Shown here one piece after another: positions 24,901 to 32,211 of a stretch of 64,000 bases of DNA. Each line of letters opens with the position of its first letter. Position 1 is the first letter of the stretch. Below the pieces are notes generated by a model, which was given only the letters and a program-made list of their open reading frames with translations, made no database searches and was not told the DNA's origin. A program made the position numbers and the translations under genes. The stretch comes from Chloroflexota bacterium. Its GTDB lineage: Bacteria; Chloroflexota; Anaerolineae; B4-G1. Location of the stretch: contig JAAZAN010000241.1 in the NCBI GenBank assembly GCA_012514315.1, forward strand, positions 1 through 64,000, read 5' to 3'.

Positions 24901-25844
24901 ACCGGGTCGTGCTGGGCGTGCCCTTGGCGGTTAAGGGCGAAGTCCTCGGAGCGATGCTAATTGAGGCGGAAGACAAGGTGTCGCGTGGTCAGGACAAGCG
25001 CGTGGACATCATCACAGGAATAGCGCACCAAACGGCTCTGGCGATCCAGAACGATCGCCTTCAGCAGGAGATGGCGAAGAATCAAAACATGGAGCGCGAC
25101 ATCCGGCTGGCACGTGAGATTCAGCAGGGCTTGCTTCCCAGTGCGATGCCGAACCTGCCTGGCTGGGAAATCGCTGTAACGTACCGAGCCGCCCGCGAAG
25201 TCGGTGGTGACTTCTACGACTTCGTGGAGTTGCCGGGCGACCGGTTGGGCTTGGTCATTGCCGATGTGGCGGACAAAGGGTTGCCCGCCGCGATATTCAT
25301 GGTGCTGACGCGAGCTCTCGTCCACGCAACTTCGCAGGGTAGCCTTTCGCCTGGTGCAACACTCACGCGGGTCAATGACCTCCTGGTTCCCGACGCACGC
25401 AATGGTATGTTCGTGACTGCAGCGTATGCCATTGTCTCCTGGCGGACCGGTGAAGTCACCTACGCAAGTGCCGGACATAACCCACCCCTCGTCCGACGCG
25501 TCGAAACGAATGAAGTGGAGCGCCTTGACGGGCGTCATGGAATCGCGCTCGGTGCGTTGGAGGATGTGATCCTGCACGATGCTCGCGCTTCGATAGGGTA
25601 CGGGGACTACCTGGTACTGTACACCGATGGGGTGACGGAGGCGTATTCCACCTCACAGGATGCCTTTTTCGGTGAGACGAGATTCCTGGAGGCGGTTCGG
25701 TCTGCGCCTGCCGAAAGCGCTCGTATGATGTTGGAGAGCGTCATGTGCGCCATCGATCAGTTTGTCGGGGATATGCCGCCGTCTGATGACCTTACACTTC
25801 TTGTGTTGCACAGAGTCGATCAGGGACCGGCCGAAGAAGAATGA
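21963..25844 (+). CDS. Multi-GAF SpoIIE/RsbU-type serine phosphatase
   Basis: A 1293-residue cytosolic sensor phosphatase. About six GAF or GAF-like modules occupy roughly residues 15-170, 190-345, 365-505, 530-675, 690-850 and 875-1030, followed by a short coiled segment and a PP2C-type SpoIIE domain from about 1041 to 1287. Metal-site motifs are seen in AAREVGGDFYDF, VIADVADKGLPAA and PPSDDLTLLVLH. It would dephosphorylate the STAS antagonist in response to small molecules or redox state sensed by the GAF modules. The TTG start overlaps the anti-sigma stop by 4 bases. Six GAF modules in one phosphatase is a large number, but similar proteins occur in Chloroflexota. Confidence 0.9.
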   Translation: MSTALVEPVGWRELLDLGEHILVQPTMADQRALITGTTSRLVGGEAKLWLVREFAGISVKGRPQGALHSPPSELMEQALQAAGTPVVSDGGGIESGSEVEAGAQLGSSPRVRTGYVSAAAALMTGDVIVGALQVTRQSSDPFNPRDLDMLAGVASHSAIGLIIARRLAVERWRLAQLSLVRTVSAQVASVMDFDELCTRVVDLILNTFGYYYVALFIVEEASGVLSCRAAAGPAEANAGDNDNCPIPEVVVGEGIIGQAASHHSEIVVGDVHRDERYLAVSALPRTHSEMALPLLVGERLLGVLDVQSDITDGFDETDVLVIRALADNVAIALEDRRLYNDLERRAGHLRTVAEVGAAVASILDLDMLLEEVVRLVHKRFGYPYVYLLTVDYSRRWVVFRAGIPPEVAQSEIGCSLDDEKGIIPWVARHGERIVANDVRRDPRFRPSQFAPATTQSELAVPLVFGDSVLGVVDVQSDRVDAFSADDVFLFEALADSIAIAVRNANLYQSERWRRQVTEGLQQVAGLLSSNVGVDAVIEAILNELERTLPSDVAAVWLLSEDRLCLSAAHGYSSVLCTVSLSDEPEGWLQKALDAEEPTVRSPTASPDALAEALAFPSDYSAIAAPLKAGERRLGLLMIAHREPGRYGSASRLMVAAFASYAAVAIENARLYQAAQEQAWISTVMFQVAEATQSLDSVEQVIETVVRLVPMLVGVTRCAVFLQDAEGGDLVPSAVYGLAPSQESLFRHAALGAQDALAARLLAEAETPTVLQDSSSGPGFAAKLLAELGFQRAVLLPLVSHSELLGVMVVDTADPVASEGSTGVSQTLSDEWLAIVQGIGYQTASAVVSIRLREAQQQEAYVTAALLQVAQMVVSLTDLSEILSAVARLTPLLVGVDWCVLLVWDDGEGAFAGASAYGLHRDVTDWLRERRFSPGESPLLDRVRESGGRAALTNGVAVRESDESELLRRIRANSRDREGDDRVVLGVPLAVKGEVLGAMLIEAEDKVSRGQDKRVDIITGIAHQTALAIQNDRLQQEMAKNQNMERDIRLAREIQQGLLPSAMPNLPGWEIAVTYRAAREVGGDFYDFVELPGDRLGLVIADVADKGLPAAIFMVLTRALVHATSQGSLSPGATLTRVNDLLVPDARNGMFVTAAYAIVSWRTGEVTYASAGHNPPLVRRVETNEVERLDGRHGIALGALEDVILHDARASIGYGDYLVLYTDGVTEAYSTSQDAFFGETRFLEAVRSAPAESARMMLESVMCAIDQFVGDMPPSDDLTLLVLHRVDQGPAEEE

Positions 25845-25853
25845 GGACGGCGC

Positions 25854-26231
25854 TCACTCTACGAATATCTCGACGTGTTCCCCCTCCTCTTCGTCGATAA
25901 CATCCATCACTTTGCCCGGAGCGCTCGGGTCGACAGAGCCAATGATCTGCTCCAAATCGATGTTACCGGGGGCAAACTTCGCTCCCATATTCATTCCGAC
26001 ACTCACCAGGCTCCAGGGCAGGTTGATGTCAACCTTGGACTGACCCGTGGCGATGTCGGTGATGCGGACGTGGAACCGACGAGGTGATTGTTGGTAGCCC
26101 TGGGACCTGGCGCCCGGAGGCACAGAATCCTGGTCACGCAGAGCCTCAAGCAGACGGGCGCCTTCTTCCGCGGTGATCTGACCCGTCTCGATCATCTGCA
26201 GGACCCTCATTCGCTCTTCCGATATCGCCAT
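25854..26231 (-). CDS. YvlB/LiaX N-terminal domain protein
   Basis: A 125-residue cytosolic protein. The first 35 residues, ending ITAEEGARLLEAL, match the SHOCT-like N-terminal domain of YvlB and LiaX. The rest carries RFHVRITDIATGQSKVDINLPWSL, a segment typical of short YvlB-type proteins in Chloroflexota and Firmicutes, and an acidic C-terminus. Relatives are tied to the cell-envelope stress response, where LiaX is involved in daptomycin resistance. It ends 9 bases from the phosphatase gene (convergent) and is divergent from the LiaF-like gene, a pairing that supports an envelope-stress role. Confidence 0.75.
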   Translation of the reverse strand: MAISEERMRVLQMIETGQITAEEGARLLEALRDQDSVPPGARSQGYQQSPRRFHVRITDIATGQSKVDINLPWSLVSVGMNMGAKFAPGNIDLEQIIGSVDPSAPGKVMDVIDEEEGEHVEIFVE

Positions 26232-26268
26232 GCCGACTCCCTATCCGAGTATCATCGCGCCGAATATG

Positions 26269-26297
26269 ATTATAGCACGAGTAATGCTGGGGGACAA
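26269..26297 (-). promoter_or_regulatory. Promoter of the YvlB-like gene
   Basis: TTGTCC (26297-26292) and TATAAT (26274-26269) on the minus strand, 17 bases apart, with TGC before the -10. Leader of about 30 bases with GGGAG ahead of the start codon. Confidence 0.65.
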
Positions 26298-26405
26298 CAG
26301 TCCAGCCGATTGTGGAAGTGGCGTGCTCAATGATTGGACTGCGCGGACCCCTTCGCGTACGAGTTCATCGCCCGGCCAATATCGCTATGCTTGCGACAGG
26401 ATCAG

Positions 26406-26414
26406 TGATAGAAT
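26406..26414 (+). promoter_or_regulatory. Extended -10 candidate for the LiaF-like gene
   Basis: TGA followed by TAGAAT (26409-26414), 36 bases before the ATG. No clear -35 box is seen. Confidence 0.35.
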
Positions 26415-26450
26415 ACGTGTGCCATGGCCTAGACGATAGGGGGTTGAGAT

Positions 26451-26885
26451 ATGTCAGAGGATCCACGAGACTACGACCGAATGGAAAAGCAGGATGAGAA
26501 GCAGTACGAGAAGGCCGAGAAACACGAGAAGAGCTGGGACGAGAAGTGGGAGCGGGATCCTGTCAGCGCTGCGGTGTGGGCGGTGATTCTCATCTGGGCT
26601 GGTGTGGCATTGCTCGTAGAGAATCTGGGGCTGTTGACGCGCTTTGGTTCGCCCCGTGCCTGGACGCTCATTCTCGTTGGGGCCGGCGCCATCTTGATCC
26701 TGGAGTCTGTCTATCGCTTGCTGGTTCCTGCCCATCGCCGCCCAGTAGGTGGAAGCCTGGTGGTCGGTGCGATCCTCCTCGGAATCGGGCTCGGGCAGTG
26801 GTTGGAGACGAACCTCGTGTGGGCGGTCGTGCTGATCGGCGTCGGTGTGGTGGCCCTTCTCCGGGGTATCGTCGGGTGGGACTGA
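26451..26885 (+). CDS. LiaF/LiaI-type small membrane protein
   Basis: A 144-residue protein. The first 40 residues are highly charged (Lys/Glu-rich, YEKAEKHEKSWDEKWERDP), likely a short coiled or disordered cytosolic tail. Four hydrophobic helices follow at about 44-62, 70-90, 98-115 and 120-138, with the WAVILIWAGVALLVENLG pattern of the LiaF transmembrane region. It lacks the C-terminal LiaF domain. It is divergent from the YvlB/LiaX-like gene and probably acts with it at the membrane. Start ATG lies after GGGGG at a usable distance. Confidence 0.7.
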   Translation: MSEDPRDYDRMEKQDEKQYEKAEKHEKSWDEKWERDPVSAAVWAVILIWAGVALLVENLGLLTRFGSPRAWTLILVGAGAILILESVYRLLVPAHRRPVGGSLVVGAILLGIGLGQWLETNLVWAVVLIGVGVVALLRGIVGWD

Positions 26886-26899
26886 GGTTCGGGTTCATT

Positions 26900-26924
26900 T
26901 CTAGGATAGGGTTCTGATCCTAGA
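26900..26924. terminator. Hairpin between convergent genes
   Basis: TCTAGGAT and ATCCTAGA form an 8-bp stem with a 9-base loop in the 34-base gap between the LiaF-like and GH3 genes, and it overlaps the GH3 stop codon. No T run on either side, so termination is uncertain. Confidence 0.3.
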
Positions 26925-28068
26925 GCTGGCCCAGGTTAAGCGTCAGGAACTCGTCCCAGGCGTATCGCAGCGGGGTGTACCAGCGGTCCCTGCCGATGCA
27001 GCGAAAGCACGGTGGAGCGACGGCAAGTATCCTGTCTCCGATCTTGTAGCGGGGCAGGGCGGGTGTCGACACGATCAAACTGCCCATCTCACCACGTCGC
27101 ATCTCATACAACATCTTGACGCCGGCCACCGTCCCGACCTCGAAGAAGTAGAGATCGTAGTTGGGCAGCCAGGCGCGACGCTCGTCCATCTGCTGTCCGA
27201 AAATTCCCTCGGTCGTTCCGTATATCTCACGGATCGCTAACTGAGACCCGTATAGGGCATGCAGGATCGGCCGATACCGGGTGTTGATGCCGGGCACGCT
27301 GCCCAGAGTTGCCACGAGAGGGCGCCAGATGTCCTTCGGGTACCTCCTATGGCGGCGGTAGAGGTACTGTGCGAAGGAGACAGCCGTCGGTGCTACCCCG
27401 CCGACCAGAGTCACGTTCTCATCGAGACACTCCTGGTAGGCGAGTTCAAAGCGCGCTTCCCAAGCGCTGATCGTCTTGCCTCCTCCGAGTTCGTCAATCT
27501 GTTCCTGCGTCGGAGTTGAGCGGAGGGGCGTCAGGCGGGTGACGTACCTTGCGTAGATGCCGGAGCTATACCCGTAGTCTACCTTCCGATCTTTCACGTC
27601 AAGGGTACCTACGACGGACGGGAAGTTGAGGTTCAGATTGACGCCGTCGAACAGATCGAAGCGGTCCTCAGCAACAACGTACTGCATCATGGCTCTGCCT
27701 GCGCTGATTCGCAGAGCAATGTCCGTCGGTGTCATTGGGATGAACTTGGGTTCGTCACTCGTGGTACCGCGTGTGATGGCCCAGCCGGCTGGCTGCTCTG
27801 CCAAGAGCGCGTTGTGGTTGCCTTCCATAGTTTCTCTGATAAGGGGTAGGTAATCACTGTATGTCGCGATTGGGAATCGGTCCCGATACTCAGCGATGGT
27901 CTGGATTCCGGCTGCCCCATGTCGAGCGCCGTACTCAGTCTGGGCGTAGTCACGCAGGAACCTGCGCAAGACCTGCTGCTGCGCAGCACCAGGGTCGCTC
28001 AGCGCCTCATACCATGGGTGGAGGACTGCCTCGAACATTGCGCGTTCCGACGAGTGGTCAACGGCCAT
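26920..28068 (-). CDS. GH3 family acyl-adenylating enzyme
   Basis: A 382-residue protein related to the plant GH3 auxin-conjugating enzymes and to bacterial GH3 proteins, members of the ANL adenylate-forming superfamily. The ATP-binding TRGTTSDEPKFIPMT near residue 100 and the REIYGTTEGIFGQQ motif near 270 are characteristic. It is shorter than plant GH3 proteins (about 600), lacking most of the C-terminal lobe. The family joins an acid to an amino acid or amine through an acyl-adenylate; the substrate here is unknown. The ATG follows GGAGTGAG. Confidence 0.8.
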   Translation of the reverse strand: MAVDHSSERAMFEAVLHPWYEALSDPGAAQQQVLRRFLRDYAQTEYGARHGAAGIQTIAEYRDRFPIATYSDYLPLIRETMEGNHNALLAEQPAGWAITRGTTSDEPKFIPMTPTDIALRISAGRAMMQYVVAEDRFDLFDGVNLNLNFPSVVGTLDVKDRKVDYGYSSGIYARYVTRLTPLRSTPTQEQIDELGGGKTISAWEARFELAYQECLDENVTLVGGVAPTAVSFAQYLYRRHRRYPKDIWRPLVATLGSVPGINTRYRPILHALYGSQLAIREIYGTTEGIFGQQMDERRAWLPNYDLYFFEVGTVAGVKMLYEMRRGEMGSLIVSTPALPRYKIGDRILAVAPPCFRCIGRDRWYTPLRYAWDEFLTLNLGQL

Positions 28069-28503
28069 AGGTACTCACTCCGATTCGAGCAGGCATAATT
28101 GATGAAGCTGCTGGGTTGTGTGGCTGGCAGTCTTGCTGGGCTACGAGCCTCCCACGTGGCAGGGTGGTTTGCCAGAGATGAGTGTACCATCGCGAACCAG
28201 TCCAGGCAACCACGAGGAGAGTGTGGCAAAACGAGTCGAAATGAGACATCACGGCTGACGTCCCACTTTCTGCCCGGAACAGCCCTGCACTAGGGATGAT
28301 GGCTACGAATTGTGCCAATCCTTAGTGGATTCGCCCCACCAACTGACCTGGCGATGGGTTTCCCAACACTCTCCCACGAGGCCTTCACAGCAGGCCCTAA
28401 AGCTAGCTCAGTATTGCCAGTGATGCCGAAGGGGTGTATATTGGCGTTGTTGCAGCGACAGCGCTCTCGGCAGTGGATAACGGGCGTGTTGGAGGAGGTA
28501 GGC
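28069..28503. other. 435-base divergent intergenic region
   Basis: No gene or RNA is recognisable. The right part holds the promoter at 28414-28442. The left 350 bases carry only the GH3 ribosome site and a short AATCC/GGATT repeat near 28317. An in-frame extension of the LysM gene into it crosses the promoter and looks non-coding. Confidence 0.4.
28414..28442 (+). promoter_or_regulatory. Promoter of the LysM-YkuD gene
   Basis: TTGCCA (28414-28419) and TATATT (28437-28442), 17 bases apart, about 60 bases before the start codon. Confidence 0.5.
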
Positions 28504-29526
28504 ATGAAGACCTGGTGGCGTGCTGCGATAGTCACTCTGGTCCTGCTCATCACCAGTACGACGGCCGTGCATGCGGGGTCTGACGCGCGCTTGCTTGACC
28601 AGGCGCAAACGGTGCATGTTGTTCAGCCGGGAGAGAACCTCTTCCGCATCGCGCTGAAGTACGGGACGAACGTCAACGCGATCATATCGGTCAACGGCCT
28701 GTCGTCGAATGTGATCTATGTGGGGCAGCGGCTTACGATCCCGCAGACTGGTAGCGGGAGCCCGGCGACTGTGGTGACCAACCCGTCGGCCCCATCGGGA
28801 ACATATGTGGTTCAGCCAGGCGACACGTTGAGCCGAATTGCGCTCAACTACGGTGTGAGTCTGTGGTCGCTGATGCAGGCGAACGGGCTGAATGGGTCCT
28901 CGGTCATCTATCCGGGTCAGAGACTCAGTCTGCCAGCGGCTGGCGGCGCACCAGACGCTCCGGCAGTCCCATCGGGCACGAGCTACACCGTTCAACGCGG
29001 CGACACGCTAAGCTCTATTGCCGCCCGCTATGGTACGACTGCGGCCGCCCTCGCTGTGCTGAACGGGATCTCCAATCCGTCACGAATCGTGGTGGGTCAG
29101 ACACTGCGGATCTCTGGTCACACCCAGGCAGCTCCGTCGTACGGAGGCGCCAAGCGCCTCCTGATTAACCTGTCGCAGCAGCATCTCTATGCCTATCAGG
29201 GCGACTCGCTCGTCTACTCGTTCGTCATATCGAGTGGCGCTGCTCCCTACTACACTCGAACAGGCAGTTTTCGGATCCAGAGCAAGTTCCCGAATGCGTA
29301 TGGCTCAACGTGGAATATCTGGATGCCTTACTGGATGGGCATCTATTGGGCCGGGCCGACAGAGAACGGCATACACGCGCTTCCGGTGATGTCCAGCGGC
29401 CAAACGCTATGGGCCGGTCACCTCGGTAGGCCAGTCTCGTATGGGTGTATTGTGGTGGGAACATACGAGGCCAGACTACTCTACGAGTGGGCGGAAATCG
29501 GGACTCCTGTGTCGATAACCTACTGA
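28504..29526 (+). CDS. Secreted L,D-transpeptidase with three LysM domains
   Basis: A 340-residue exported protein. Residues 1-24 form a signal peptide (KTWWRAAIVTLVLLIT, then AVHAG). Three LysM modules at about 34-82, 98-143 and 158-203 bind peptidoglycan, and a YkuD domain fills the C-terminus. The YkuD motif is present as NGIHALP plus VSYGCIVV, with the catalytic Cys kept but the usual His before Gly-Cys replaced by Tyr and the usual Arg/Asn after it by Val. It would cross-link or anchor wall components. ATG 28504 has GGAGGAGG upstream. The gene is convergent with a membrane-protein gene. Confidence 0.88.
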   Translation: MKTWWRAAIVTLVLLITSTTAVHAGSDARLLDQAQTVHVVQPGENLFRIALKYGTNVNAIISVNGLSSNVIYVGQRLTIPQTGSGSPATVVTNPSAPSGTYVVQPGDTLSRIALNYGVSLWSLMQANGLNGSSVIYPGQRLSLPAAGGAPDAPAVPSGTSYTVQRGDTLSSIAARYGTTAAALAVLNGISNPSRIVVGQTLRISGHTQAAPSYGGAKRLLINLSQQHLYAYQGDSLVYSFVISSGAAPYYTRTGSFRIQSKFPNAYGSTWNIWMPYWMGIYWAGPTENGIHALPVMSSGQTLWAGHLGRPVSYGCIVVGTYEARLLYEWAEIGTPVSITY

Positions 29527-29600
29527 CAGTGGTTGGTCAGGGAGGCGGTTTCAGGATCGTGGTGGTCCGTCAGCCGAACCTGGTGCGGCGATGCGAGGGG

Positions 29601-30665
29601 CTACGCAATCCACATGCCGACCGTGAATCCCAGGTCCCGCAAGCGGTCGGCACACTCGGCCTGCGCGATAGCGTTGTCAAATGCCAGGAGCAGCACCTCG
29701 GGTCTGGCACGTCCCACGGAATAGCGGAAACGAAGTGACCAATGATCCTGCCAGGCATAGAGCATGCCCGGTTCGATGTCGATGAAATTGGTCTCATCGA
29801 TCACAATGCCCCACAGCTTTTTTCGACGGCGTCTCTTTCGGTCACCCTGACCTGACCGGACCGCCTCGGACCAGGCTCTGGCGTCCTGGAGTGGGTAGAC
29901 CAGAAGCCGACCGTCGCCGACAGGCTTGATGTTGACGGGTGTGAAGTTCGCCCGGCGAGTACGGCCCCGCAATTCAGGCATGGGATTCCGGGGGTCCAGG
30001 CGGAAGAAGCGTCCGTAAGCCCGTACAGCGTGGCTGACATTCTTGTCCTGTTCCCGATGCCAGATGGTATCCACTGGCATCGGAACGAACACGAGGCTGG
30101 GGAACAGGAAGACCGTCAAGAACGGAATCATGCAGAGCAGCAGAACCACGGCTGTGGAGAAGGTGGCGAACGAGTCAGGTGGTCGGGCCCCTTCCTCGAG
30201 GAATATCGCGGAGGTCGTCTGGTACCCAGATGCGCGAATGGCGGGCAGATCGGCTTCAATCAGCTCACGCAAGCGCGGAGATGCCTCTCGTATCATGCCG
30301 AACACTGTCGTATTCTGTGGAAGACGGTCACGAAAGGTGTCCGTGCTGGTTCGTACAACAATCAGGTGCCGGGTCTCGTCATCCAGTATGAAGTAGTAGG
30401 TTGCCTGGACCCTGCCATTCATGTAGACAGGGTAGCCACGGTCATATTTCGCATAGCCACTGACCGACACGAATCTGCCGACTTCCACTTCTTCCAAGGC
30501 AACACTGTGAAGCGGGACATGCTCAGGATCACCCGGATTGCTGAGCGCCGACGCGAGGAGGCGCAGGTCAAAGACCAGCGCAACGCTTAGGATGACCAGC
30601 GTGATAATCGCGACACCCTTCAGGCTGCCTATGCGCGCCTTCAAACGATGTAGCGTCTCGCTCAA
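29601..30665 (-). CDS. Membrane protein with large extracytoplasmic domain, unknown
   Basis: A 354-residue protein that I do not recognise. One transmembrane helix at about 18-40, then about 130 residues outside including FVSVSGYAKYDRGYPVYMNG, then two close hydrophobic segments near 180-215, and a C-terminal domain of about 140 residues with a basic RKRRRRKKLW stretch. The start is taken at TTG 30665, which follows GAGGAGG; in-frame codons further up cross a good promoter and are excluded. A consensus promoter lies at 30778-30806. Its neighbours are LysM proteins, so an envelope role is plausible but unproven. Confidence 0.6.
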   Translation of the reverse strand: MSETLHRLKARIGSLKGVAIITLVILSVALVFDLRLLASALSNPGDPEHVPLHSVALEEVEVGRFVSVSGYAKYDRGYPVYMNGRVQATYYFILDDETRHLIVVRTSTDTFRDRLPQNTTVFGMIREASPRLRELIEADLPAIRASGYQTTSAIFLEEGARPPDSFATFSTAVVLLLCMIPFLTVFLFPSLVFVPMPVDTIWHREQDKNVSHAVRAYGRFFRLDPRNPMPELRGRTRRANFTPVNIKPVGDGRLLVYPLQDARAWSEAVRSGQGDRKRRRRKKLWGIVIDETNFIDIEPGMLYAWQDHWSLRFRYSVGRARPEVLLLAFDNAIAQAECADRLRDLGFTVGMWIA

Positions 30666-30777
30666 CAGCGTGCCTCCTCGCAGCGATGTCGGACAGATAG
30701 GGGCGACCACCGGCCGAAGCCGACGTTCGGGTAGGTGCGGATGTCCATACTCATGACTGACTCCGTAGGACGCCTGT

Positions 30778-30806
30778 ACTATAGTGGAATTCAAAGGGCG
30801 GGTCAA
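30778..30806 (-). promoter_or_regulatory. Promoter of the unknown membrane protein gene
   Basis: TTGACC (30806-30801) and TATAGT (30783-30778) on the minus strand, 17 bases apart. Leader of about 105 bases. Confidence 0.6.
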
Positions 30807-30827
30807 GCCTTCGATAGTCACCCAGCG

Positions 30828-30847
30828 TTAAAACTTCCGGGTTTTAA
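30828..30847. promoter_or_regulatory. Palindrome between divergent envelope-gene promoters
   Basis: TTAAAAC (30828-30834) and GTTTTAA (30841-30847) make a perfect AT-rich inverted repeat around a TTCCGG centre. It sits 20 bases behind the leftward -35 box and about 90 bases before the rightward one, a position suited to a shared regulator. The 30666-31015 region has no gene. Confidence 0.45.
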
Positions 30848-30934
30848 GAAAGTGAGGACGTTGTCGCGGGCGCACAATGTGGGCGCGGGGCGCCACGGGG
30901 TTAGATCTGCAAGAAAAGTGGAGCACATTGGGTA

Positions 30935-30963
30935 TTGATTTCCACGAAGAATTGCCGTATAAT
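30935..30963 (+). promoter_or_regulatory. Promoter of the two-LysM gene
   Basis: TTGATT (30935-30940) and TATAAT (30958-30963), 17 bases apart; start near 30970 and a leader of about 45 bases with GGGAGG. Confidence 0.65.
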
Positions 30964-31015
30964 GATGTAGGTATCGCCTTACGTGAGTTGCGAAATCTGC
31001 ACAGGGAGGTCTGCG

Positions 31016-31477
31016 ATGAGAAGGATGGTCTTGATAAGTGTAATCGTCTTGAGCTTGTTGCTCCTCGCCTTTGCGCCGGCGTACGCCAAGCCTGCAACGT
31101 GGTCAACCTTGGGCTACCATACGGTGAAGGCCGGTGAGACGATTTGGTGCATTGGACGAGCGTACGGTGTAAGTCCGGCGGCGATCATTTCATACAATGG
31201 CATCGTCAACCCTGCTCTGATTCACCCGGGGCTCGTGTTGGCCATTCCGAACGCGTATGCCACCATCGCGCCTGGTCCGACGTGCGCGCGGCAATTCGGT
31301 GGGACCCCACCGAGTGAGTGTACCTGTGCGAGCTACCATACGGTAGTCGCTGGCGAGAATCTGTATCGCATCTCGCTGCACTACGGTGTCAGCATGTGGC
31401 GGATTGCGGAGTGCAACCATATTCTGAATCTGAACTACATTCGCGCAGGTGCGTCCCTCTGTATTCCCGCTTCATAG
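31016..31477 (+). CDS. Secreted protein with two LysM domains
   Basis: A 153-residue exported protein. Residues 1-24 are a signal peptide (MRRMVLISVIVLSLLLLAFA, cleavage after AYA). Two LysM modules at about 34-80 and 107-152 are separated by a short Pro/Thr-rich linker, and each carries paired cysteines that may form disulfides. There is no catalytic domain, so it probably only binds peptidoglycan. ATG 31016 follows GGGAGG; the upstream in-frame ATG leaves a signal peptide badly positioned. It is 350 bases from a divergent membrane-protein gene and shares the regulatory region with it. Confidence 0.8.
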   Translation: MRRMVLISVIVLSLLLLAFAPAYAKPATWSTLGYHTVKAGETIWCIGRAYGVSPAAIISYNGIVNPALIHPGLVLAIPNAYATIAPGPTCARQFGGTPPSECTCASYHTVVAGENLYRISLHYGVSMWRIAECNHILNLNYIRAGASLCIPAS

Positions 31478-31489
31478 ATCACGATAGAC

Positions 31490-31528
31490 CAGAAAACAGG
31501 CTCGGCTGCTGCAGGCGGCCGAGCCTGT
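31490..31528 (-). terminator. Terminator of the DUF4345 gene (may act both ways)
   Basis: ACAGGCTCGGC (31496-31506) and GCCGAGCCTGT (31518-31528) form a perfect 11-bp stem with an 11-base loop. On the minus strand it is followed by TTTTCT, so it should end leftward transcripts. On the plus strand only CTATGTC follows, so the effect on the LysM gene is weaker. Confidence 0.6.
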
Positions 31529-31629
31529 CTATGTCACAGTCTGTTCGTTGTGGGCAAGGCATGCCGCGGGCGCTCTCTCACCAGGTGCAGCAAGCCTCTC
31601 ACACCGGGCGCAGCGCGTCGAGCGCTCGA

Positions 31630-31971
31630 TTAGACCATCAGAATGATTCCGAACACGATCTCGACCAGGGCGCTCAAGACGTTGGACGTGACGACCGACC
31701 GATCCAGGAACATTGAGAAGCATCGAATCAGTGCGACGACTAAGTAAGTGATGCCCAGCATCTGATAGGCTGGCGGAGCGTCGAGCAGCAGAGCCGCTCC
31801 ACCCAGGCCGATGAAGACTCCACCCAGTACAGCGCGAATTTCGGTGATTCCCCTCGGTCCTGTCGCCTCGAGACCTGTGAACCCGCGGATGTTGTCTGGC
31901 CGTACGAGAGAGTATACGCCAACAGCGATTGTGCCCAGTGCCGCAACGAACCTCAGGATGTCGATGACCAT
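31630..31971 (-). CDS. DUF4345-type small membrane protein
   Basis: A 113-residue protein with about four transmembrane helices. The RAVLGGVFIGLGGAALLL and LVVALIRCFSMFLD segments match the DUF4345 pattern. No catalytic residue stands out and the role is unknown. ATG 31971 follows AGGAGG at 6 bases; the longer in-frame extension upstream crosses the promoter and is excluded. A hairpin with a T run ends the transcript downstream. Confidence 0.7.
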   Translation of the reverse strand: MVIDILRFVAALGTIAVGVYSLVRPDNIRGFTGLEATGPRGITEIRAVLGGVFIGLGGAALLLDAPPAYQMLGITYLVVALIRCFSMFLDRSVVTSNVLSALVEIVFGIILMV

Positions 31972-32043
31972 GCCCTTCCTCCTGTCACTATCTACTGGGG
32001 GCCTGCCCCGACTGGGTGGCAGGCCGTGCCTGTGTAATTGCGG

Positions 32044-32052
32044 ATTATAGCA
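32044..32052 (-). promoter_or_regulatory. Extended -10 promoter of the DUF4345 gene
   Basis: TGC followed by TATAAT (32049-32044) on the minus strand. The -35 region is poor, so the TG extension probably compensates. Leader of about 65 bases. Confidence 0.55.
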
Positions 32053-32090
32053 CGATGAGATCGTGGCGCGAGAACGCTGACTGCGCATCG

Positions 32091-32118
32091 TTGACATTTG
32101 AACAGCGTTGTATAGACT
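32091..32118 (+). promoter_or_regulatory. Promoter of the ECF transporter operon
   Basis: TTGACA (32091-32096) and TAGACT (32113-32118), 16 bases apart. The leader of about 85 bases contains an imperfect hairpin (CCATCG with CGATGG, 32123-32144) but no riboswitch that I can match. Confidence 0.55.
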
Positions 32119-32211
32119 TGCACCATCGTGTGGTGCACCGATGGGCACGGAAACGACGAGTGTTGGCTGTGAGATCTGTGAACTGCGCATTTCGAGGCAG
32201 GAGGATGGGGA

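Noticed and set aside
28312-28503. In-frame upstream extension of the LysM-YkuD protein
   Set aside because: It crosses the -35/-10 boxes and would bury the signal peptide inside the protein.
32119-32211. Possible riboswitch before the ECF S-component gene
   Set aside because: The imperfect CCATCG/CGATGG hairpin matches no riboswitch consensus that I know and overlaps the likely transcription start.
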